From Roridomyces roridus (taxonomy: Eukaryota; Basidiomycota; Agaricomycetes; Agaricales; Mycenaceae): a DNA stretch of 64,000 nucleotides. The first letter of the stretch is position 1, and each line of letters opens with the position of its first letter. Position numbers and translations under genes: made by a program. Shown in pieces: positions 10,451 to 21,930 of the stretch. Where the stretch lies: assembly GCA_029378245.1 (NCBI GenBank), contig JARKIF010000011.1, forward strand, positions 124,001-188,000, in the 5' to 3' direction. The notes under the pieces are model-generated. The model was given only the letters and a program-made list of their open reading frames with translations, did not search any database and was not told the DNA's origin.

Positions 10451-10558
10451 CGTAGGATGTAGTTTCTGCGAAGTGTCAGGGAACCAGCTAATTTAGAGAA
10501 GGCTGACCTGATCAAAGGTGGGATGAGGAACTGAGGATGAAGGAGACATTGGGTTGGT

Positions 10559-10566
10559 CTTTATGC
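10559..10566 (-). promoter_or_regulatory. TATA-like box of secreted-protein copy 2
   Basis: GCATAAAG on the minus strand, conserved with copy 1, about 110 bp upstream of the start codon. Confidence 0.35.
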
Positions 10567-10965
10567 ATTCTGAACACCGGCTATCTCGGCCAGTGTTATG
10601 AAAAAAGAACGGGGGGCCCCGACCCGGAAAGCGGCTGTACAATTGTACAATGTACTCACGGGTCGCGTCGCTTTTGGATACGCTGACTGAGCGACATCCC
10701 CCGTGCTCCTCAGCAAAATCGAGAGCGGCCTGGCCCGCGTCTCTTTCAGTTTTTTCCCCGTCATTCCATGCAGTCCATGCAGGATTCAGCACGTCAATGG
10801 CCTAGACTGCTGATGACGGCGTCCAAAACGAAGGCACGACTCACGAGCAGATAGTCGCCTGCGGCTCGGATCGAGCCGACTCTAAATTCCACTACTCGAA
10901 CACCATCCGACCTTCTCATCCGACGACACATGACGGGAAGCCCAGGTCGTCGAAGATGACATTGT

Positions 10966-11042
10966 CCTCTGCGAGGAATCGAACCTCGGATACCGTACAT
11001 CCGCAATAGGAGTCATGCAGGAACTACCTACTATGTCCATTC
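10966..11042 (-). other. tRNA-Arg(ACG)-like relic
   Basis: On the minus strand an anticodon-like hairpin (CGGAT/ATCCG around GTACGGT, anticodon ACG) runs directly into a perfect T-arm (CGAGG TTCGATT CCTCG). The variable loop is missing because the two stems overlap, and the 5' acceptor is not matched. It looks like a decayed tRNA-Arg. Confidence 0.35.
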
Positions 11043-11307
11043 AGCATCCGACGATATGATACTCAATCGAAGCTGCATGCCCTACTTCGTCCTCCTCTGG
11101 AACATCCACCACGCCGCCGCCGCATGCTGCACAGTGGGATTCTCCCCATTCACCCACAATCCAGCCGCTCGCCTTAGGCCGTCTGCCCAGAACAAGCTAT
11201 TCTGAGTCCTCTCTTCCCATCGATGCGGACAAGATTTCGAAATCTTGAGGTTGGCCCACCATTTGTATTTCTGTGCCAAAAAAAAAACAGTGGAGAGCGA
11301 GGGAAGT

Positions 11308-11370
11308 CGCCATCAGGAATCGAACCTGTCCGTCTAGGATTGCAGTTCAACTGAGGTGCGACGCAAGCCC
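11308..11370 (-). other. tRNA-like relic (duplicate of 7165-7235)
   Basis: B-box-like ACAGGTTCGATTCCTGATGG on the minus strand with the same upstream block as the copy at 7165. No complete cloverleaf. Confidence 0.3.
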
Positions 11371-11514
11371 AGTATATGCATATCTAGCTATTCACGAAGG
11401 ATGCGGCTCTTCAGTCGGTTCAGATCTGATTTCTGGGCCGTATGTACTAGAATCGACAGGAACCAGCACAGCGTGGTATTTACGAATACAAGATATTGTT
11501 GTCCAAACCAATGA

Positions 11515-11590
11515 CCGGACGACGGAGCCAGGAATCGAACCCGCGCACTGTCGTTTGCAGACTCCGTCTCGAGTTTAATGTCTTAGTCGG
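11515..11590 (-). other. tRNA-like relic
   Basis: On the minus strand a B-box-like GCGGGTTCGATTCCTGGCTC is preceded by an anticodon-arm-like segment (GGAGTCTGCAAACGACAG). Acceptor pairing is partial (CGGAG near the 5' side against CTCCG at the 3' side). Confidence 0.3.
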
Positions 11591-11953
11591 TGAGGACCGA
11601 TACAAGGATTCAGTCAGTGCTCACGCACCGTCGTCGCGATCTAGAAAGGACTCGTTGATACCACTCTGGTCAATCTCACCTTCGACTACCTCAAGAGTCA
11701 ATTCGACTTCTTTTCGCAAGTGTTGCATGTTCATCCGAGTCAGGCAATCTTCCGTGGAGTCGGGAGGACATTGAGTCATTGACGATGCCGAGGCAACGAG
11801 GCTCAAGACGATTCGATACGCTACGGGTATTTTCGATTAGCGACACAATTTCGCATCGGCGGCAAACCTCCGGCAGCCCACGGCCCGGTCCCGCGCATTA
11901 TTTGTTTTTTGTTCTGCTTACGTACAAAGCACTCTTTCTTTCATTCCACCACG

Positions 11954-13264
11954 ATGCAATCCGATAACCTCAACCTATCTTACCTCGAGCTCGTCAACGC
12001 CTGTGGCAACGCCCGTATCAACCCCCGACACGCACCGCTCGCGCCAACGGAATTCGACGCCGAGCACCTCGTCCCTTTCACCCTCTCCGACGCGCCCACA
12101 AGCCCAATAGTCGGATTGCTCCGCCCGCAGATCGTCGAACTCCTCTCAACGGACAACTACGCCTCCGAGAGCAAGGGAATTACACCCACCTGGGCTGGGG
12201 CATCGACGATCCCAGGACTGACGAGGCGCGTTAGCTTTGCGGGGCACATCACGACGCATCAAGCACGCAGTGCCGCCATGCGCGAGTTGTGCGAGCGGTG
12301 GAGTCGGGAGGGCGTATTTGCTGACATCATTGGGCCGAAGAAATGGCGTGGAGAGTTGTATGCTGTCTACCGGGACCCTTTTGGCGTGCACGACTACCCC
12401 GGCGACGGAGGGCAGGGGGACGGGCTGAACTTTGCGTTTGAGATGGAGAGAGCTGCTTGTGCACTGTTTGGGATCATTACCTATGGGGTGCACATGAGCA
12501 TGTACCAGGAAAAGGAGGACGGAGAGTTGCGGGTGTGGGTCCCAACGCGATCAAAGACCAAGTCAATGTACGTCCATCCTCTCGGCTCCGAAGGCGTGTC
12601 TGACTGGGTTTTCAGGTGGCCTGGATATCTCGACAACACCGTCGCTGGAGGCATACCGAGTGGGATGCCCATATTCGAGGCCATGGTGAAAGAATGCGCC
12701 GAAGAGGCCAAGCTCGATGAAGCGCTGTGCCGGACTCATATCCGCGCCGTGGGCTGTATCAGTTATTGCCACAGGTGCGTGCTTTCGTTCTTCTCCCCAA
12801 CTTCACACTGATTTGGAGTAGGACTGACAAGGGATGGCTGCAGCCCGAAGTCGAGTGCGTTTCCCCAGTCTCTATGTTCCGTCTCTCAGTGAGAGCAGAT
12901 ACCTATACGACCTTCGTATCCCCCCGAACGCTGACCCGGCAGCATCGCCTTTCAAACCCGAGGTCCTCGACGGCGAGGTCCAGTCCTTCGAGGTAGAAGC
13001 GCCCGCTCTTTCCTCGGATAGACTAACTGGAGATCACCTAGCTTATGGACCGCTCCGAAATCGAGAAGGCCATGCGTGCTGGTCGCTTCAAAGCGAATTG
13101 TGTCCTCGGTCAGTCTCTACTTGGTTTCAATCAACCGCACTCACAACTCGCCAGTCCTCATCGACCTGTTCATTCGCCTTGGACTCGTCACGCCGGATAA
13201 TGAGCCGGACTATCTGAAGATCGTTACGGGGATGCATACGAGGTTTGACTATGAGCGGTGGTGA
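11954..13264 (+). CDS. Nudix hydrolase with DUF4743 N-terminal region (TPK-related type)
   Basis: Six exons: 11954-12567, 12616-12774, 12822-12854, 12899-12992, 13042-13108 and 13155-13264, giving 358 residues with introns of 44-49 bp, all in phase. The N-terminal half matches the DUF4743 region found ahead of a Nudix fold in fungal thiamin-pyrophosphokinase-related proteins (as in the N-terminal part of S. pombe Tnr3). A Nudix box follows at about 216-238 (GG..SGMPIFEAMVKECAEEAKL), with the EE pair and preceding E present and R of the REXXEE core replaced by K. Relatives hydrolyse damaged thiamin diphosphate derivatives, which is inferred here. The start at 11954 is chosen because the frame opens MQSDNLNLSYLELVNACGN, like the family. 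Confidence 0.85.
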
Positions 13265-13689
13265 GCGAGGGCAAACAAAGGACGAACTGACATGATCTTT
13301 CATTCCGTTCAATATAACTGACATGTACTTGCACAATGCACGCGATTTCGCACACCCCTCCCAACTCGGCCGCACCGACGCCGTCGGCGGTAGAAGCGTG
13401 GCGTGCCGTTCGTATATGGCTGCAATTTGCCCTAAACTGGCCCACACTTCTTTAGTTCCGTTCCCGAGGGTTTTTATCCCAGTGGAACTTTGCAAAAACC
13501 ATCCCGACGCTCTGCTCAAGAACAGAGCTCTGGCATGTCAACTCGACAATATTGCCGCGTTTCCTGCTTCTGGGTGCGGACCGCACGAATGCATTACGGC
13601 GTATCGCCGCCAAGGTACGTCTTGACGTACGGAATTTAGGCGCGAGAAGCGAATGAGAAGCGAGTAGCATCGGGCACACGAGTGCTTGG

Positions 13690-13697
13690 TATTAAAG
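13690..13697 (+). promoter_or_regulatory. TATA-like box of the peroxygenase gene
   Basis: TATTAAAG about 80 bp upstream of the start codon at 13770, followed by a pyrimidine-rich tract (CCTCCCTTCCCTCC) typical of fungal promoters. Confidence 0.4.
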
Positions 13698-13769
13698 CAG
13701 GGTCACTCTTCTCCTCCGCCCTTTCTCCCCCTCCCTTCCCTCCCTCCTTCCTCCCTCTTCGCTGGCAAT

Positions 13770-14955
13770 ATGTTCACCCCAAGCACTGTCGGAAAAGTGC
13801 TCTCCTACAGCTCCATCTTAATCTGGGACATCTGGCTCACGCTCTTCAACCTCGTCGCGCCACGCAAAAAGGTGGGCGCCGTCGTGCCCAAGGGGAATCC
13901 GGGGTTTGGTGGCAAGTGGCCTGAGTTTGTGCCACCGAAGGAGGGGGATAGTCGATGTTGCTGTCCTGCGCTGAATGCCATGGCCAATCACGGTGCGTCC
14001 CTTGCTTCATTCACATGTCTGCCCGAGGCTGACAGATACGTGCCTTCCCGCTAGGCATCCTTCCTCACGGTGCGTCTTCCTCATTCTTATTTTATGCTTG
14101 CAGGGCTGAAGCAAGGTACCTTTGTGTAGACGGGCGGAATATTACGTTCAAGGAGATGGACGCCAAGATCCACACGACGTATAATTTCGCGGCTACGTTT
14201 TGTCGGTTTGTGCCCATGTTCTCGGCCAATTTTCTCGGCAAAAATTATAACACGGTGCGTTCTCGTCCTCCTCCTCTCAAATGTCAATGACAGCGTTCTT
14301 AGGACACCCTCGACCTCGCGGACCTTAACCTGCACAACAGCCCCGGCATCGAACACGACGCTTCGCTTACCCGTTTGTCTCGCTCATCTATTGTTTTGTT
14401 CTTGCCGCACTCACATCACACCAGGCCAAGACGCGCACTTTGACCCGGAGCAAAGCGCGCCGTACCTTCCATTCATCCATGACCTCCTCGCGTCCGCCAC
14501 GGGCAAAGATGAGGAAGGAAACCTCATACTCACCCCCGCCGACCTCTCGCGCTACTCGGCCAAACGCCGTGCAGAGGCGCGTGCGAACAACCCCGAGTTT
14601 GTGTTGGATTTCTTTCACAAGATGTTTGGGAGTTCAAAGTGCGTTTTGTTTCGTTTTTCGTCCTCTCCTCTTTTTTATACACAAAGAACACCAACTGACT
14701 GACCAACCCAGCTCCTCGACTCTACTCACCATCTTTGGCGGGCGCGTCACCGACCTTGAGATCCTCTTGACCGAGGAACGTATTCCTGAGGGATGGGAGT
14801 CGCGTGTGCGCACGAATGCGGGGCTTACGTTCCTCGCTTTCAACAAAACTGTGAACGAGGTGGAGCGGGGGATCAAGGCGGAAGAGGTGCAGATTGGGAA
14901 CGCTCCGAATGCGAGTGAGAGTCAGAGTCGCTTGAATGGGGCTGCTACGGTATGA
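13770..14955 (+). CDS. Heme-thiolate peroxidase (UPO/chloroperoxidase family)
   Basis: Six exons: 13770-13992, 14055-14069 (a 15-bp microexon), 14130-14254, 14303-14372, 14425-14638 and 14712-14955; 296 residues. This is the Peroxidase_2 family, whose members use a cysteine-ligated heme with hydrogen peroxide to halogenate or oxygenate substrates. The heme-ligand loop is at about 62-75 (RCCCPALNAMANHG) and the EHD motif at about 138-140 (GIEHDAS). The usual PCP triplet reads CCP here; Cys65, before the proline, is the expected thiolate ligand. Residues 12-30 form a hydrophobic segment (SYSSILIWDIWLTLF) that could anchor or secrete the protein. Length and the EHD type resemble short UPOs. The substrate cannot be predicted. 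Confidence 0.88.
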
Positions 14956-15352
14956 TTCGTGTGGGATGCTCCGAGGGTGGGGTATGTGATATGTCAACTT
15001 CTTTGTTGGGCCGCGGCGACATTGGACGTTGGACTTTTGCAATATGATTTTAGTGATAGTTTCCGAGTTTTCTTGGCTCATGGTATCAAGTTCTCATGCC
15101 AATATCACGCAGCTCTGGTTTACTTTTCGTGGTTCTAAGCAGGTGGTGAGCGATCTTTTGTGATCTGAATGGTCAAGGCAATCCGATTGGGTTTGTATGA
15201 GCAATAGATTCGGCTGCTCTGCAACAAGAGGCTCTGCGCATAAATAAAAACAAGCTCGGGATATCTTGTCAACATCTAGGTGGGGTACCGGAAAGCAATT
15301 CGAAAGCAAGCACAAATTTCCATGGATAAATAAAGGTTTTTGCAAGTTATCT
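14956..15352. other. Convergent intergenic region
   Basis: It lies between the stop of the peroxygenase gene and the stop of the Zn2Cys6 gene on the other strand. No coding sequence or clear terminator hairpin was seen. Confidence 0.5.
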
Positions 15353-16113
15353 TCAGCCATCGTAGAAGCTCTCACTCCGATTGCTGCTAGGAAATGAGGG
15401 AAAAGGTCAGTGGTGAGGTAAAAAAATCGAACAGATCGAGAAAACTAACTCGTATCCCGGGGTGTCGCTTCCATCCCCTGCTCCATCGCGGTAATACTGG
15501 TACGGATACTGCTGATGAGCTCCCGGCTGTTCAAGAGGCGCCGACATCCTTGGATGCATCTGCGTCGGATAATCTGATTCTCTATTCCGTGTAGGCGGCC
15601 TCCCATATTCCAAGTTCGGATTGAACTCCGCGCTCAGCGCGGGGAGAGGCTGACCGTGATACCGCGGTGTGTGTCCAGGCGGCGGCGGCCCAGTGTAGGG
15701 TAACCCGGGGTGCGCTGCTAGCTGATTCCGATTCGGATGTAGGGCGGCAGGATTCCTGGCTGCAGAGGAACTTGAGGGCCCGGGCGCGGGCGGGGTAGGT
15801 GCCATCTTGGGAGGTAAAGCTAGCGACGGCAAAGGCTGACCGTGATACCGCGGTAAGTGCCCATGGGGTGGGGGTCCGGTGTAGGGCAGCGGGGGCGGGG
15901 GCATGAGTTCGTGCTCCTCCATCGAGGGAGAGCCAAACTCGCACTCGAGATTTCGCTTGCCGCAACGCTCGCAGGGACTCCCTGGTGCCGTCGGTATACA
16001 CTACAACGAAGAGAAGAGATCAGCTCGGTGCGCTGAGATGCCTAGGGCGGACCATTCACTTTCACTTTCCGATGTCGGCAATTCGAACATGCTATATGAC
16101 GCTGCTGGGACAT
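15353..16113 (-). CDS. Short Zn2Cys6 fungal-type regulator, proline-rich
   Basis: Exons 16113-16060, 16000-15450 and 15386-15353 give 212 residues. Residues 9-41 form a binuclear zinc cluster (C-X2-C-X6-C ... C-X2-C-X6-C: CSNCRHRKVKC, then CERCGKRNLEC), split by the first intron after KVK. The rest is rich in proline, glycine, histidine and tyrosine. It contains two near-identical segments of about 24 residues (LPYTGPPPxGHxPRYHGQPL, then PSLA or PALS). No fungal transcription-factor middle homology region is present, so this is a small DNA-binding protein, much shorter than Gal4-type regulators. It probably binds CGG-containing sites (family knowledge); its targets are unknown. Confidence 0.85.
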
Positions 16114-18628
16114 TGTGAAGTGAAAAACGCGGTAGGTTGAACAAGGCTTGGAGTTGAGTGAGTCGGTGGCGACACTGCTACTTGAGAGTGATTTGAGTTT
16201 CTGCCAGTTATCGAGCCTCTTACTCTCCCTCCTTTATATACAAACCCGAATTGCTCCGAGTCAAGGAAATTTTCACCTTCGCGGCGCCCACCAACAAGTC
16301 ATCCTGTGTTTGTCGGAGTTCGAACATGATCGCCTGTCGCTGTTAAGAGAGGTTGGAATGGGGGATGCATGCGACACAGCTGTGTCGCGTATCTCTTGTG
16401 AGTTCGGCTACCTGCGTTCGCCGCATATGAATGCTTGCGACTACCCACCTGACAATTTGTTAATTTTGTATGAGGCGTAGACACGTACATTGTAACTAAA
16501 TTTGGGTATCAGGAAAAGAGGAAGGGGATCAGACAGCTGCGACATTCGACGCAATGGAGTGAAGTGTTGGTGAACTGTGAGCTGCGTCACATACGCATGT
16601 TGCAGATCCTCAGAGGCAACAATTCTGGGGATAATTACGACCGCCCGCCCATTCGGGTGATCTGCGTCGGGCTTCAGGCATGCACCCGACCCGAAGGCTC
16701 TGTGAATGCTGCTGAACATTGAATCATTTGATCTTGCGCGCCGCGAAAAAGCTGTGCTCGTTACATGTATGCATCCATATGTTCGGCAGTGTCGTGCCAT
16801 TGATTCGCGGCGAGGACCAAGGTAAGATGCGTATGATAGTACCCGAAGACGCCAAGCTCGGGTGTTGAACGTTGAACATTCAAAGAAACACTGATGGAGT
16901 CGCAGGTGAATAGACCGACAGTTGATGGTTGGAAAAATCGCGAATTCGATCAAAATCCGATGGTAAAAACGACCATGGTGTGTGTGTGTCGGCGACAGCG
17001 AACGGCCATCCTCGCGATTGACTACCCCTCGATCAAGAGGGCTTGACGATCCTTGCTCTTGAAGGCTGATGAGTGAAACTCCCCATGGTCAAGTTTTCCC
17101 TTGATCGATGCCGGTGGCATGCCGCGGAAATGCCGGGTAAGAACAATGTACGGATCACGTCTCCACGATGCTCGCAATACCCTTATTACAGACCGCGCCG
17201 TTGTTTTTGCGGCCATCGAAGTGAATCCTGAACGCAAAGGTAAACGCCGCCTCTGTCCGTCTGGGGGCATTTATGCCCCGGCTCAGGCATCCAAAAAGTG
17301 AAAGCCGAGACGGCGATCAAACACTCTGGTCTCCGCAGTCACAGAGGAGTCACTCATCAGTGACATCACACCTGCTTCTTGTCACCACCTTGCAACCACC
17401 TTGCCACCACCAGGCCGTCCTCAATGGACGCGTATCTTCAAGCAGCCCCACGCATTTCCAGACAATCCGACCGCAACACCGCATCTTAGCCATGACATCA
17501 AGCTGTCGAGATCATTGAAATCCCCGGATGCGCAGGATACCTGTGCTCATCGCCGTCGGAGTCGATGACTCGTCCCGGATAACCTCCGTATTCTGTGCTC
17601 GCACCCCATCGTTTCCCCACCGTCCACACGAGTTACCACTGCGAACGACCCCCGCATGGCATTTGTTATCAAGATACTGGGATTCACATCCAGACTCGGA
17701 AATATGTATGTACGTCCCAAATGTGGTGGTTAGGTCAGGTTAGTTTCCCCTTCCGACTTCTCGCAGTTCTCTAGACCTGTCGAGACTCCCTCCGAATCGC
17801 CCGAGGACTTCCACAGGCAACCAACCCATGGCCAGACACTCTGAGACCGCGGAAGACGTACTACATAGTACCCGGTACCCTGCACCGGAATGGTCCGTTT
17901 CCCGCTTGGTTCATCCTTAATTCCACAATCTCCGTCATTGCTCCGTCGTGAACTGAATACCATCGGCGCGTTCCCTACTCAAGTCTTGAATCGTTGGCCC
18001 ATTTGACAATCCAAGACCTCAGGCCATATATTTCGCAACACCGCATTCCGTGGTTCTCCGTCTCATTCTAAGGCTCTCTAATGCAGTGCAAGGTGAATTG
18101 TGGTTACTCAGCAATCTCTCTTTCTGATAATCGTTGATCTGATATTCAATCCGGCGATAGCCTCCAGGTTCTGGACGCGTGAAGGATGCATGCTCAAAAT
18201 CGACGCACAACGCGGATTATCCAAAGGAATTGCGTCTCTCGTCAAGTTCAGTGTGGGCACGACGTACAGACATACCTTCTTTGAACAAGCGGAAATTTTC
18301 AACTGATAAATCAAGACCGAACGGTCAGAACCTGCACCTGAGGTCCGACGAATTGGTTGGTCGTGTGCTTCATCGACGAACATCATTCGTGAGAGCTACT
18401 CTGTGTCAGCCTCACCAGAGCTAAAAGTGTCTACACCGATACAGCCGGTACTTGACGTGCGTGTATCACGCACCCTGTTATGGATTTTACCTGGATCTCC
18501 GATTGTCTCGGGGATTCGCGATCGGAGTATGGCCAACCAGTAGATACATAAGTACAGTGAGTGCAAGTGAACGCAGCAAGATCATGACGGTTCATAGCCT
18601 GCTTTTCGACGCCATCGTGGACCGCGAG
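16114..18628. other. Long gene-free region
   Basis: About 2.5 kb between the Zn2Cys6 gene and the GATA gene. The open frames (for example 16441-16953 minus, 17273-17518 plus) show no domain, repeat or conserved splice pattern and look fortuitous. A short GT run lies at about 16978-16990. Confidence 0.5.
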
Positions 18629-19581
18629 ATGTCTGCACCAAGCACCGTCTTCCCTAGTCTCTTCTCCTCTCGTACATCTCCTCCAATGCGCGGCGGAACG
18701 TACTGGAGCGAACCAGGTCAGCATACTCTCGGTTTTCTTTCCTACTGAAGCTGAAATTGTATATTACTACAGACCAAGGACACTCGCAATATTCCCTGCA
18801 GCCATCCACGCGTCCGCCGAGCTCGCACTCCGGATCGATGAGCCCTCCCCTGGACCTGGATGGGTTGATCTCCATTTACGCGTCGTCTCCCACCTTGTCT
18901 ACCCCTCTCCTCGACATACCGTATGACGCCGAGTGGGCGGGGGGTGCAATGTGGCAACATTCCCTTGCGACAGACGAGTATCCTATCCCCTGGAGCTCAA
19001 TCCTCCAGGATAGATGCGCACCGTCCTACCCAGCATCGACGACGACATCTCCCCACCCCTCCTCCTCCTCCTCCCCCCCTACACACCCCCTCATCTCCTA
19101 CACAACCAATACCAACTCGCGCCAAAAGAAAGAGAAAGAGTGCTCCCACTGTCACGTTACGAGCACCCCTCTCTGGCGGCGCGACCCAGCAACCAAACTT
19201 CCGCTATGCAACGCATGCGGTCTATACCTCCAACAGCGTAACCGGCTTCGCCCGCAAGCGCTCATCGATGCGGACAGCGAAGACCCCTCCCCCGAGTATC
19301 TGCGATTGTATGAAATACCCGACTCGGAGTACCAAGGAGCCAAGTGCAGCCATTGTGGGACGAGGCAGACGAGTGTTTGGCGGAAGAATAAGGAGGGATT
19401 GCAGGTGTGTAATGCCTGTGGGGTGTATGCGAGATTGAGGGGGAAGGAGAGGCCGCTTTCGTTGAGGAGGAATAAGATCAAGCCGAGGTCAAAGCACCCG
19501 CATCAGTGTTTTGACAATCATCTTGTGGACTTGTGGGGCTTGGCAGCTTGCCGCACAAGCTCGCAAGCTCGATTCCAATGA
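18629..19581 (+). CDS. Two-finger GATA transcription factor
   Basis: Exons 18629-18716 and 18773-19581; 298 residues. Two GATA zinc fingers lie in the C-terminal half: finger 1 at about 153-178 (CSHC ... CNAC, C-X2-C-X18-C-X2-C) and finger 2 at about 221-245 (CSHC ... CNAC, C-X2-C-X17-C-X2-C), followed by a basic tail (RLRGKERPLSLRRNKIKPR). The X18 spacing is typical of white-collar-type fungal fingers and X17 of AreA/nitrogen-type fingers. The N-terminal part is low in order (Ser/Pro/Thr-rich) and may be an activation region. Such factors bind (A/T)GATA(A/G) in the nucleus. A short unrelated tail after the basic region could hide a further intron. Confidence 0.9.
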
Positions 19582-19830
19582 ACAATGCATCTGAAAAAAC
19601 CAAATTTCAGCTCAGAAATAATTCTGTAAACAGCAGGACAGCCCTCGAGTTCACTGAGCACAAAGGTAAACACAGGAGCGGCCAAGAATAAATAAAATTT
19701 TGCACTTTCCAGGAGTCGAACGGCAGACCTTGTGGATTTCGAGACCTGGCTTGTGAGCTTGTGAGCTTGCGGCGATTTGGCAGAAGCTTGTGAGCTTGAA
19801 TGAGCTTGTACAAGCTCACAAGTTTCATGT
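19545..19830. repeat. AGCTTGTGAGCTTG-type direct and inverted repeats
   Basis: Several copies of (C)AAGCTC(A/G)CAAGCTC lie near 19550-19575, and their inverse GAGCTTGTGAGCTTG near 19745-19825, ending in the palindromic ACAAGCTCACAAG. A tRNA-Ser-like B box on the minus strand lies between them at about 19705-19745. It may be a MITE or tRNA-derived short element overlapping the 3' end of the GATA gene. Confidence 0.4.
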
Positions 19831-21930
19831 CAAAAGTCTGATGCGCGGTAGAGTTAGATTCGAATTTCTGTTGTAGAATTTCTTGTTGCATCGTGTGTGT
19901 CTATGGATAGGTTGTTGGTATCTGGAACGACGCAATTGAATTGTTGAGGTTCTCTAATCTGAACCAAAAATTCTCGATTTGGATCTTCATCAAGAGGAGC
20001 CACGCAAGATCGTCGTATCTTCTTGGGTCCAGGCCCATTGACCTTGTGCTCAAATGAGCGTTATCTGCATCTGACAAGTAAGCTTGCTGACCTGAATTTG
20101 TCTGAAATAGATGCGCGTTCGTCGCATGACCTGGGATACCCCCTAAATATGCACAAATAGTCTACCTCGGTCCGCATGGCCAATGTACGGCGCACGCAGA
20201 TCCCGGGAAGCTCAAATTTGGCCCAGCAGTCACCGGGACTGTACGGACGACCTTTCGTGGGCTGCCGGTGAACTGCAAAGTAGTAAGTAAGTAAATCATC
20301 ATTCCGTAGCCCGCCCAACCTCCAAGCGCATGGGATGAATCGCGATTCGCAGATCACACCAAATCCAATGTCCGGAGCCCAGCTGGAGTTGGAGAAGGAC
20401 CCAGAGTACTGTACCTTCAACCGGTGAACTAATGAGTACCGACAACCCGTCCTGGCCGAGTCACCGAGTGTATTTCCGGGCCCGCGCACACAAATAACAC
20501 TCCGAATTCGACCTCTCCGTGTTCATCATTAGATTCTAGGAGTTCTGTGTGTATTGAGCGATGGCGAAGCCGGGGGATGGAGTCAGGAGATGCGGCCTGC
20601 TCTGTTTGTTGGACCAGGAAGTGTCAAGTTTCAACGGCTCCATGATAAGTTGGGAGTGAAAGATATTTACCTGGGTCTAATGCCGCCGTGACCAGCCAAG
20701 GTGGAGCATGCGACCAGTCGATGAGTAGCAGAAGTAATTATAAATATAGGTTTATCTGCAAACGCAGTGGCAAAGTATTGTTACCCGGGGGCGTCGGCGT
20801 AACTAGTGTCCGAGCAGCGAGCTATTAAAAGCCCGCGCCCTGCCGTCGGACGCGGCGGGACCCAACAAGTTGGAAACAGGGTGCATTTGCCCGTAGATAG
20901 CCAAACGCCGGTGGATTTGCGATGGGGGTTGTTATTTACCTCGGGATTTTCTCTGAATTGAACTGCATCCGGGGTCGAGACCGTCAAGTTCTGTGCGGAT
21001 GGCCTCAGTTAATTCTGAGAATCAGGGAACGCAATTCAACCCCCTTGGATTCCCTAAGATGACGCCTTCATATTGAGATCTTGAGAGTGCCACTGTGGGT
21101 CAGCCCGGGCAGCTGACGAAGACCGCCCGCCAACCGCCCGCTGACAAAAAGGATGGACCGCAAGTGCGCAGCCGTAAATGACAAGAGGCACCTTCTAAAC
21201 ATCCGCAGCGCTATCAAGATAGTTATACGAGAGGCTACAAATGTGGGTCCGAGATTACAGAGTGAGAACAAGCCAGACTGCGGGTTGGCACGAGCTCGTA
21301 ATCTTCGTTAATAGTGAAATCAGCGAGAGTCCGTCGAAGGAGAGGAGATTTTGAATCTTGACGGAGACGGCCCAAAGGATCGGGGATGAATCCATTGGAG
21401 TTGAGCCCAGATGTGTCGATTCTCAAAATAAGCTGGAGGCGATCCGAGAAAGCGGCGACAGATGAGTGAGGCTGCATGGCACCTTCGCACTTCCGTCGTC
21501 GGATCGGAAAGCCGGTCGAAAGAAGTACTTGAGGATCAAATTTATCCTTTTTAGCCGGATGGGAAGGATTTGGACGGAGAGCAGTGGGCGATTGACGAAG
21601 AGACATTGAAAAGACATTCCGATTTTTATTCTCCAATTTCCAACGCGTTCGATGTCGCATTGTATCCCTCTGGTATCTACTGCAACTTCAGGCAGATACA
21701 GGCGGAGAAGGACGATTGGGACCCGAAGGAAGGAGGGGAGGTCCACGAAGGGGATGCTTGCGGGGCTGAACGATTTCCGTTCAGAGGAGTTGAATTGGGG
21801 GTGTCATGCGATCCAACTGTGCGTTTTCGTTTTTCATCCGTTGCGGAAGGTCTGATTCAGAGACATCGCGAATCGCGAATCGCATGCCATTCGAGTCAAG
21901 TGAGTGTGAATGGAGGGGGAAGCAACCTCC
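19830..21930. other. Gene-free region
   Basis: No open frame with a recognisable domain on either strand. The sequence is neither strongly repetitive nor low-complexity. Confidence 0.5.

Larger units (their letters stand above)
10800..11953. other. Intergenic, tRNA-like relics only
   Basis: No coding region is supported. The stretches 11170-11215 and 11280-11400 are diverged duplicates of 7050-7090 and 7140-7260. Three tRNA-like segments lie here. Confidence 0.5.
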
